Origin: an uncultured Candidatus Saccharibacteria bacterium
GTDB lineage: Bacteria > Patescibacteriota > Saccharimonadia > Saccharimonadales > Saccharimonadaceae
Assembly: GCA_947253995.1 (NCBI GenBank)
Contig: CAMYBM010000027.1
Location: 1 to 5,547, forward strand
Direction of reading: 5' to 3'
Length of the DNA stretch: 5,547 nt
The stretch's first letter is position 1, and the number at the start of each line of letters is the position of its first letter. Below the pieces are notes generated by a model, which worked only from the letters and a program-made list of their open reading frames with translations, was not told the DNA's origin and made no database searches. Below, one piece after another: positions 1-4,168 of the stretch. The position numbers were made by a program, and so were the translations under genes.

Positions 1-987
1 GATCAAGAAGATAAAAAGAAGTTAGAAGATCAGGTAGACAAGTTCCGTAGCGCGTTATTTGCGCATAATTACGACGAGGCGGAGCTAGACAATGATTTAG
101 ATGTTTATAATGAATTGATTGAGGCGGTGGCAGAGTCGGGATGCAGCATCAAAGGCATGCTACTCAACCAGAAGGAACTTAAGTCTCTTCGTCAGCGTGC
201 TCAAGCTGAGACTGTCCGCCGTACCGCTCGAACAAATGCGCTACATAGTTTGGCAGATAAATCTAACTCGCGCCATGCAGCTTATGCGAAAGCTGATGCG
301 ATTTACGCAATTTACCGCAATAACCATGGTGATGCTGCTGGCATGAAGGCAGAGATGTCCGATGAAGGCATTGATCAATCGTCAATCGATTGGGATAATT
401 ACGACAAGGACGCTTTTGGTAAGTCAGCTAAAGCCAATCTTGAGGCTATTATAGCGGAAGAAATCGCTAGCAACACCGTGTCAAACGACACTCCAGACAA
501 AGCCGTTGACACTAAACCAAGCGCAGAGCCTAACGAGACAAAGCCTAACGAGACAAAGCTAGCCGAAGCTGACGCAGCAGTAGAAAAAGCTGACCATAAC
601 AGCGATGCTGAACCTGATCAAGAAAAGTATTATGACCAGCAGCAAGACCACGTTGTCAAAGAAATGAATGATTGGCGTTTTCAACAGGGTATGACGCTTG
701 GGCGAACAGTTTCGCAGAGCGACGTTCTGAAGAATTGGGATTCGGCGCTCTCAATGTTTAATTTTCTAAGCAAAGACGGCGTCCAAGAACCGGTTGAGCT
801 AAAAGACAGTGGTAAGCAAATCGTGCGCGATTACTTGGGCGTGCGTGGCGTGACTACTGAAGACGTAAAGCTAAGGGATATTGATCAAGCTTATTGGAAG
901 TATCGTAATGACGACGACGGCAAGAAGTCCGCTCCCGACCTTAGCTTTGTTGATTATCTTAAACAGCATCCTGATGTTGTTAAATAA
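1..987 (+). CDS. Unrecognised acidic, helical protein, 5' end outside the window
   Basis: The reading frame is open from the first base of the window and ends at TAA 985-987, giving 328 visible residues. The TTG at 115 and later in-frame ATGs are not credible starts, because coding-like sequence (charged, helix-forming, rich in Asp, Glu, Lys) continues upstream of them to base 1; the true start lies outside. Fragment residues 1-155 look helical and highly charged, with many Ala, Lys, Arg and Asp. Residues about 158-216 are a low-complexity, probably disordered linker containing two back-to-back PNETK units and many Ala, Glu and Asp. Residues about 217-328 look folded again (Trp, Tyr and Phe return) and end in DYLKQHPDVVK. 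There is no membrane segment in the visible part, although one could lie upstream. A strong terminator follows 25 bases after the stop, so this is the last gene of its transcript. I do not recognise the family and assign no function. Existence of the gene is fairly sure; its role is unknown. Confidence 0.82.
   Translation, partial: DQEDKKKLEDQVDKFRSALFAHNYDEAELDNDLDVYNELIEAVAESGCSIKGMLLNQKELKSLRQRAQAETVRRTARTNALHSLADKSNSRHAAYAKADAIYAIYRNNHGDAAGMKAEMSDEGIDQSSIDWDNYDKDAFGKSAKANLEAIIAEEIASNTVSNDTPDKAVDTKPSAEPNETKPNETKLAEADAAVEKADHNSDAEPDQEKYYDQQQDHVVKEMNDWRFQQGMTLGRTVSQSDVLKNWDSALSMFNFLSKDGVQEPVELKDSGKQIVRDYLGVRGVTTEDVKLRDIDQAYWKYRNDDDGKKSAPDLSFVDYLKQHPDVVK
527..558 (+). repeat. Perfect 15-base tandem duplication inside a coding linker (PNETK x2)
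   Basis: The unit cctaacgagacaaag occurs at 529-543 and again at 544-558 without a mismatch, and the period extends two bases to the left. It is in frame and encodes PNETK twice in the disordered linker of the first gene. Identity at the DNA level, including every third codon position, suggests a recent slippage duplication rather than an old conserved repeat. A site of this kind may vary in copy number between strains. Confidence 0.75.
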
Positions 988-1012
988 TTTGCCGAGTTTT
1001 AGCTAGCTTATC

Positions 1013-1050
1013 AAAATACAAGGCGGTGGCAAGCCATCACCTTGTATTTT
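1013..1050 (+). terminator. Rho-independent terminator, potentially bidirectional
   Basis: Arms 1013-1029 and 1034-1050 pair over 17 positions with one C-A mismatch and one G-T wobble, around the four-base loop CAAG (1030-1033). The arm ends are AAAA on the left and TTTT on the right, so a short U-tract forms in either direction. It lies 25 bases after the stop of the first gene and should separate that gene from the S1-IF-2 unit. The T-run is only four bases, but the stem is long and includes a GC-rich core. Confidence 0.82.
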
Positions 1051-1071
1051 AGTTGTAGTATATGATATAAT
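1042..1071 (+). promoter_or_regulatory. Extended -10 promoter for the S1-IF-2 unit
   Basis: TATAAT at 1066-1071 is a perfect -10 hexamer and is preceded by TGA at 1063-1065, making a complete TGnTATAAT extended -10. The best -35 is poor, TTGTAT at 1042-1047 with an 18-base spacer, and falls in the 3' arm of the terminator. An extended -10 commonly compensates for a weak -35. A start of transcription near 1078 would give a leader of roughly 80 bases before the S1 gene. The position just after a terminator and before the next gene supports the call. Confidence 0.68.
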
Positions 1072-1081
1072 AGTAATGTTA

Positions 1082-1104
1082 TTAACGTCTAGGATCCGCG
1101 TTAA
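1082..1104 (+). promoter_or_regulatory. Small inverted repeat at the 5' end of the S1 leader
   Basis: TTAACG (1082-1087) and CGTTAA (1099-1104) are perfect complements around 11 bases, with one possible extra T-G pair inside. If transcription starts near 1078, this would form a short hairpin almost at the 5' end of the mRNA. It might protect the transcript or take part in S1 feedback, since E. coli rpsA is controlled by S1 binding its own structured leader. The stem is short, and the regulatory role is inference only. Confidence 0.35.
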
Positions 1105-1145
1105 AGGTAATTAATACAGAGGTGGCTAGGGCTAGCTAGTTATCT

Positions 1146-1151
1146 AAGAGG
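1146..1151 (+). promoter_or_regulatory. Ribosome binding site of the S1 gene
   Basis: AAGAGG lies nine bases before ATG 1161 and imperfectly matches the anti-Shine-Dalgarno end of 16S rRNA (one base off AAGGAGG spacing). The site supports the ATG as start. It is weaker than the sites of the other two genes whose starts are visible here, which would fit a gene whose translation is held in check, but this is only a suggestion. Confidence 0.6.
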
Positions 1152-1160
1152 TTAAATTTA

Positions 1161-2204
1161 ATGGCAAAAGCCTTAACCATGGCTGACCTGCTTGCAGGCG
1201 GTGATACAAAGGTAGTTGAAGCAGGTTCGACTATTAATGGCACAGTTCTTTCGGTCAAAAAGAACGAAATCTTGGTAAACTTAGGAGCTAACGGTGTTGG
1301 CATGGTGCCGCGCCGCGAGATCGGTTTCGGCAAAAAGTATAACGTTGGCGACGAAGTTATGGCAAGTGTAACTGAGGCTGAATTGCCTAACGGTATGGTG
1401 TTGCTATCGTTGCGTAAGGCTGCGAAAGAGCACGGTTGGGATGAAGTGCAACGTGCAGTTGAAGATGGCAAGACGATTTCCGTTACCCCGTTTGATGCTA
1501 ACCGCGGTGGTTTACTCATTGAATACGAAGGTGTACGTGGATTTATGCCGGTATCGCAGCTTAGCACTGAGCATTATCCGCGAACTAGCGATAAAGAAGA
1601 GATCCTTCGTCGTTTGCGCTCTTTAATTGGCAAAGATATCTCGGTTCAGATTATCGATGCTGACCAAAAATCCAACAAGCTAATTTTCAGCGAGAAGGAA
1701 GCAATCAAGGACGGATTAAGCGAGCGGCTAACTAACATGAAGGTCGGCGATACAGTTAAAGGTAAAGTTACCGGTATCGTTGATTTTGGTGCATTTGTTA
1801 ATGTTGATGGCATTGAGGGCTTAGTCCATATTAGTGAAATTAGCTGGGAACGTATTGGTGAAGTTAAAGACAAACTCCACGTTGGCGATGAAGTTTCGGC
1901 TAAAATTATCGGTATCGATAAAGATCGCCTTAGCCTATCAATTAAACAGACTCTGCCTGACCCATGGCTAGGTGAGGCTGCTCAATTCAAAGTAGGCCAA
2001 GAGGTTGAGGGTACTGTTACTCGCGTTACACCATTTGGTGCTTTTGTTCAGATTAGTCCCGCAGTCGAAGCCTTAGTGCATGTTAGCGAGCTAGATCATG
2101 ATGTAGCCCCAGAGAAGCTTTTTGAACTTAACGAAAAGCGTACCTTTACTGTATTAGAGATTGATGCGGCTAACCGCAAAATTCGCTTAGGCCTAAAGAA
2201 ATGA
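1161..2204 (+). CDS. rpsA: Ribosomal protein S1 homologue with four S1 domains
   Basis: This 347-residue protein is almost entirely S1 RNA-binding repeats (OB folds), at about residues 20-86, 102-180, 194-262 and 277-346. S1 sits on the 30S platform and helps bind and unfold mRNA during initiation. Diagnostic stretches are the domain-2 pattern GGLLIEYEGVRGFMPVSQL (residues 116-134), the domain-3 pattern FGAFVNVDGIEGLVHISEISW (begins at residue 209) closing with SLSIKQTLPDPW (258-269), and FGAFVQI in domain 4 with LVHVSEL. The order corresponds to domains 1-4 of RpsA; E. coli S1 has six domains and about 557 residues, so this is the short form found in many Gram-positive and reduced genomes. 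No KH domain is present, so it is not NusA, although it occupies the place ahead of infB that nusA often holds. ATG 1161 is preceded by AAGAGG at nine bases. The stop TGA is followed directly by TAG. IF-2 follows 50 bases on, probably on the same transcript. Confidence 0.95.
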   Translation: MAKALTMADLLAGGDTKVVEAGSTINGTVLSVKKNEILVNLGANGVGMVPRREIGFGKKYNVGDEVMASVTEAELPNGMVLLSLRKAAKEHGWDEVQRAVEDGKTISVTPFDANRGGLLIEYEGVRGFMPVSQLSTEHYPRTSDKEEILRRLRSLIGKDISVQIIDADQKSNKLIFSEKEAIKDGLSERLTNMKVGDTVKGKVTGIVDFGAFVNVDGIEGLVHISEISWERIGEVKDKLHVGDEVSAKIIGIDKDRLSLSIKQTLPDPWLGEAAQFKVGQEVEGTVTRVTPFGAFVQISPAVEALVHVSELDHDVAPEKLFELNEKRTFTVLEIDAANRKIRLGLKK

Positions 2205-2219
2205 TAGCCCAATAAGATT

Positions 2220-2241
2220 GGCGCGGTTTGCCTAACGCGCC
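2220..2241 (+). promoter_or_regulatory. infB: GC-rich inverted repeat abutting the IF-2 ribosome binding site
   Basis: GGCGCG (2220-2225) and CGCGCC (2236-2241) are perfect complements. Two more T-A pairs (2227-2228 with 2234-2235) form if G2226 bulges, leaving a five-base loop. Outward, TT 2218-2219 could pair with GG 2242-2243 by wobble, reaching the first bases of the purine-rich ribosome binding site. No T-run follows, so this is unlikely to be a terminator. It could modulate IF-2 translation or mark an mRNA processing point between the two cistrons. The fold is visible; the function is inferred. Confidence 0.45.
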
Positions 2242-2250
2242 GGAAAGGAG
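2242..2250 (+). promoter_or_regulatory. infB: Ribosome binding site that fixes the IF-2 start
   Basis: GGAAAGGAG lies four bases before ATG 2255, with the intervening TGTG extending complementarity to the 16S tail (AAGGAG then a G-T-G). The in-frame TTG at 2228 lies upstream of this site and within the hairpin loop, so it cannot be the start it serves. GTG 2252 is in frame one codon before the ATG but would leave only one base of spacing. ATG 2255 is therefore the best start. Confidence 0.85.
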
Positions 2251-2254
2251 TGTG

Positions 2255-4036
2255 ATGGCAGACAAAAAAATCATTCAAATTCCAAGCATGATTACCGTAG
2301 GAGATCTGGCAGCAGAGCTTGATCTCCCGGTAGTCACATTAGTTGGTGAGCTGTTTAAGAACGGTATTATGGCTACCGTTAATCAGCGAATCGATTTCGA
2401 GACAGCAGAAATTATTCTTGAGGAATTGGGCGTCAAGGCCAAAATTGAGCAGAAAGCCGTTGACATTGATAGCACCGACCAACTCAACATTAAGTTATCG
2501 AAGAACGCAAAGCCACGCGCGCCAATTGTGGCCGTCATGGGCCATGTTGACCATGGCAAGACTACCTTGCTTGATAAAATTATGGCAACTAAGCGTCAAG
2601 CGGGTGAGGCTGGTGGTATTACGCAACATATCTCAGCTTACCAGACAACACGTAATGGCCGCCCGATTACCTTTCTTGATACGCCTGGCCACGAGGCTTT
2701 TGCAGCCTTGCGACAGCATGGTGCTACGTTAACCGACGTGGTGATTATTGTGGTAGCGGCTGATGATGGAGTCAAGCCGCAAACTGTTGAGGCGATTAAG
2801 TTTGCACGCACTGCAAATGCCAAGATTATTGTTGCTATCAATAAGATGGATAAGCCAACGGCTAACCCAAATCTAGTGCGAACGCAGCTTGCTAGTGACT
2901 ATGATTTGAACCCAGAAGAGTGGGGCGGTGATACAATCATGATAGAAGTCTCTGCTGTTACTGGTGCCGGTATTGATAAGTTGCTAGATGCTGTGTTGCT
3001 GGTTGCTGATATGGAAGAGCTAAAGGCAGACTATAATGTTCCGGCCGAGGGCTTGGTGATTGAATCTAATCTTGAGAAGGGCCGCGGTGCAGTTGTTCGT
3101 ATGCTAATCGAAAACGGCAGTTTGAAAAAAGGTGATTTTATTGTTGCTGGTAGTGCCTGGGGCAAAGTCCGCACAATGGAAAATTGGCAGGGTAAACCAA
3201 TCAAGCTAGCCGGCCCATCTACGCCAGTTACGGTGACTGGATTCCGTGAAGTACCTCCGTTTGGTCGGATTATTGAGGAAGTTAAAAATGAGCGCGAAGC
3301 CAAGGCGCTGGCGGCTAAGCATTACAACGAACAGATTCAGTCCACGGCCGACGTCAACATCACGGGCAGCGACTTACTGCGGATGATGAACCGCGAAACC
3401 GAACAGAAATCGGCTAACTTTGTTATTAAAGCCGATGTTCAGGGTTCGTTAACGTCGGTAATTGACTCGCTGAAGTTACTAGAGACGGAAGAAGTCGCTG
3501 TTAAAATTATTGCTAGTGGCGTGGGCGATATTACCGAAGGCGATATTCGTGCAGCTAAAGATGCGGATGCGACTATCTTAGGGTTTAACGTTAATTTGAG
3601 CGGTATTACCCGTCAGCTGGCCAATCGATCCCGAGTTAACGTTCGGCTATACAAAGTTATTTACGAGCTAATTGACGACGCTAAGGAAATTATGAGTGCA
3701 TTACTCCCAGATGAGATTGTCGAAGAAGAGATTGGCAAGCTTGAGGTTAAGGGTATTTTTCGCACCACTAAAACGCAGGTTATTACTGGCGGACTTGTTT
3801 TAACTGGTAGGGTAACGTCTGGGGTCGAAGCGCGTATTGTGCGGGGCAAAGGCAAGACAGCTCAGACAATTGCCGAAGTACACGTTGCTAGTGTGCAACG
3901 TGAACGAGCCGAGATTAAGGAAGGCCGCGCTGGCGAGATGTGTGGCATTAGTTTAGAGACAAAAGATCGTGTCGATCTTGAAATTGGCGACACGCTGGTA
4001 CTATTTGAGCGTCGTCGACAGGCGCGCCACTTGTAA
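2255..4036 (+). CDS. infB: Translation initiation factor IF-2
   Basis: This GTPase delivers formylmethionyl initiator tRNA to the 30S subunit and promotes 50S joining. From ATG 2255 it has 593 residues. An IF2_N-type helical domain spans about 11-63. The G domain (about 88-253) has every motif: G1 GHVDHGKT (96-103), G2 GGITQHI (120-126, Thr123), G3 DTPGH (142-146) with the catalytic-type His146, G4 NKMD (196-199) and G5 SAV (233-235). A beta-barrel domain II (about 262-345) includes [11 protein letters not shown]; domain III (about 370-478) begins with [12 protein letters not shown]; the C1/C2 tRNA-binding part runs from about 490 to the end. It is about 300 residues shorter than the E. coli protein of 890, lacking the long variable N-terminal region, so it is compact rather than truncated. 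In C2, the usual KRY/KRF and GxECGI tRNA-contact motifs read QRE (548-550) and GEMCGI (560-565), which is noteworthy. It follows the S1 gene by 50 bases and is probably cotranscribed. No rbfA or truB follows. Confidence 0.99.
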   Translation: MADKKIIQIPSMITVGDLAAELDLPVVTLVGELFKNGIMATVNQRIDFETAEIILEELGVKAKIEQKAVDIDSTDQLNIKLSKNAKPRAPIVAVMGHVDHGKTTLLDKIMATKRQAGEAGGITQHISAYQTTRNGRPITFLDTPGHEAFAALRQHGATLTDVVIIVVAADDGVKPQTVEAIKFARTANAKIIVAINKMDKPTANPNLVRTQLASDYDLNPEEWGGDTIMIEVSAVTGAGIDKLLDAVLLVADMEELKADYNVPAEGLVIESNLEKGRGAVVRMLIENGSLKKGDFIVAGSAWGKVRTMENWQGKPIKLAGPSTPVTVTGFREVPPFGRIIEEVKNEREAKALAAKHYNEQIQSTADVNITGSDLLRMMNRETEQKSANFVIKADVQGSLTSVIDSLKLLETEEVAVKIIASGVGDITEGDIRAAKDADATILGFNVNLSGITRQLANRSRVNVRLYKVIYELIDDAKEIMSALLPDEIVEEEIGKLEVKGIFRTTKTQVITGGLVLTGRVTSGVEARIVRGKGKTAQTIAEVHVASVQRERAEIKEGRAGEMCGISLETKDRVDLEIGDTLVLFERRRQARHL

Positions 4037-4052
4037 AGAGCCTAATTTAATC

Positions 4053-4088
4053 GCGCAGTAAAGCTACAGTTAGCTGTGCAGTTGTTTT
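4053..4088 (+). terminator. Weak candidate terminator after IF-2
   Basis: AGCTA (4062-4066) and TAGCT (4071-4075) pair around the loop CAGT. GCGC (4053-4056) can pair with GTGC (4076-4079) if five bases bulge on the left. A T-rich stretch follows (4082-4088, interrupted by one G). The stem is short and bulged, so termination here would be partial at best; it is nevertheless the only candidate between IF-2 and the next promoter. Confidence 0.33.
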
Positions 4089-4103
4089 AGTAGTGATTCT
4101 ACT
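4089..4103 (+). promoter_or_regulatory. Upstream dyad of a possible operator
   Basis: AGTAG (4089-4093) and CTACT (4099-4103) are complementary around five bases (TGATT), and the right arm touches the first base of the -35 box. The same half-site recurs in the dyad over the -10 region. Paired sites like this are typical of repressor binding, but five-base arms in AT-rich DNA can also arise by chance. Confidence 0.35.
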
Positions 4104-4131
4104 TGACAAATAATAATAATTGTACTACTAT
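4103..4131 (+). promoter_or_regulatory. Sigma-70-type promoter of the membrane protein gene
   Basis: TTGACA at 4103-4108 is a perfect -35 hexamer, followed by a 17-base spacer and TACTAT at 4126-4131, four of six matches to the -10 consensus. The spacer is AT-rich (TAATAATAAT). Transcription would begin near 4138, giving a leader of about 30 bases before ATG 4169. This promoter makes the last gene its own unit instead of a third cistron of the S1-IF-2 transcript. Confidence 0.75.
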
Positions 4132-4140
4132 TAAAGTAGT
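4124..4140 (+). promoter_or_regulatory. Perfect dyad over the -10 and start site, possible operator
   Basis: ACTACT (4124-4129) and AGTAGT (4135-4140) are exact complements around ATTAA. The dyad covers the -10 hexamer and reaches the expected transcription start, a position where a bound repressor would block RNA polymerase. Its centre lies 36 bases from the centre of the upstream dyad, which uses the same half-site. No regulator gene is visible in the window. Confidence 0.42.
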
Positions 4141-4155
4141 TCCGAAAGAGGAGAG

Positions 4156-4161
4156 AAGGAG
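4156..4161 (+). promoter_or_regulatory. Strong ribosome binding site of the membrane protein gene
   Basis: AAGGAG lies seven bases before ATG 4169, within a purine-rich run from 4144 to 4165. The near-ideal sequence and spacing fix the start of a gene that has no stop in the window, and suggest efficient translation. Confidence 0.85.
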
Positions 4162-4168
4162 AAGATTT

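Noticed and set aside
115..117. TTG 115 as start of the first gene
   Set aside because: The same frame is open and protein-like back to base 1, and there is no Shine-Dalgarno before the TTG; the gene simply begins outside the window.
1068..1084. Dyad TAATA-N7-TATTA over the S1 promoter start site
   Set aside because: Five-base arms of only A and T in an AT-rich promoter are likely by chance, and no second copy was found.
1118..1139. Possible leader peptide: SD-like AGAGGTGG and GTG at 1122 with five codons before TAG
   Set aside because: The GTG is inside the purine tract itself, no ribosome binding site precedes it, and five codons ending by chance are expected in such CTAG-rich sequence.
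1136..1567. Reverse-strand frame of 143 codons opposite the S1 gene
   Set aside because: It lies antisense to an unmistakable S1 coding region, and its translation has no recognisable domain. The other reverse frames inside S1 and IF-2 are shadows for the same reason.
1161..2204. S1 gene as NusA, given its place before infB
   Set aside because: NusA has one S1 domain followed by KH domains. This protein has four S1 repeats in RpsA order and no GXXG-type KH motif.
2228..2254. TTG start at 2228 giving a nine-residue longer IF-2 (602 residues), or GTG at 2252
   Set aside because: The strong GGAAAGGAG site lies at 2242-2250, downstream of the TTG and fitting ATG 2255. The added residues (PNAPERSV) resemble no IF-2 N-terminus, and the GTG would be too close to the site.
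4021..4028. GGCGCGCC palindrome near the IF-2 stop
   Set aside because: It is coding sequence for the Arg-rich tail and a single octamer palindrome; nothing pairs with it nearby to suggest a functional site.
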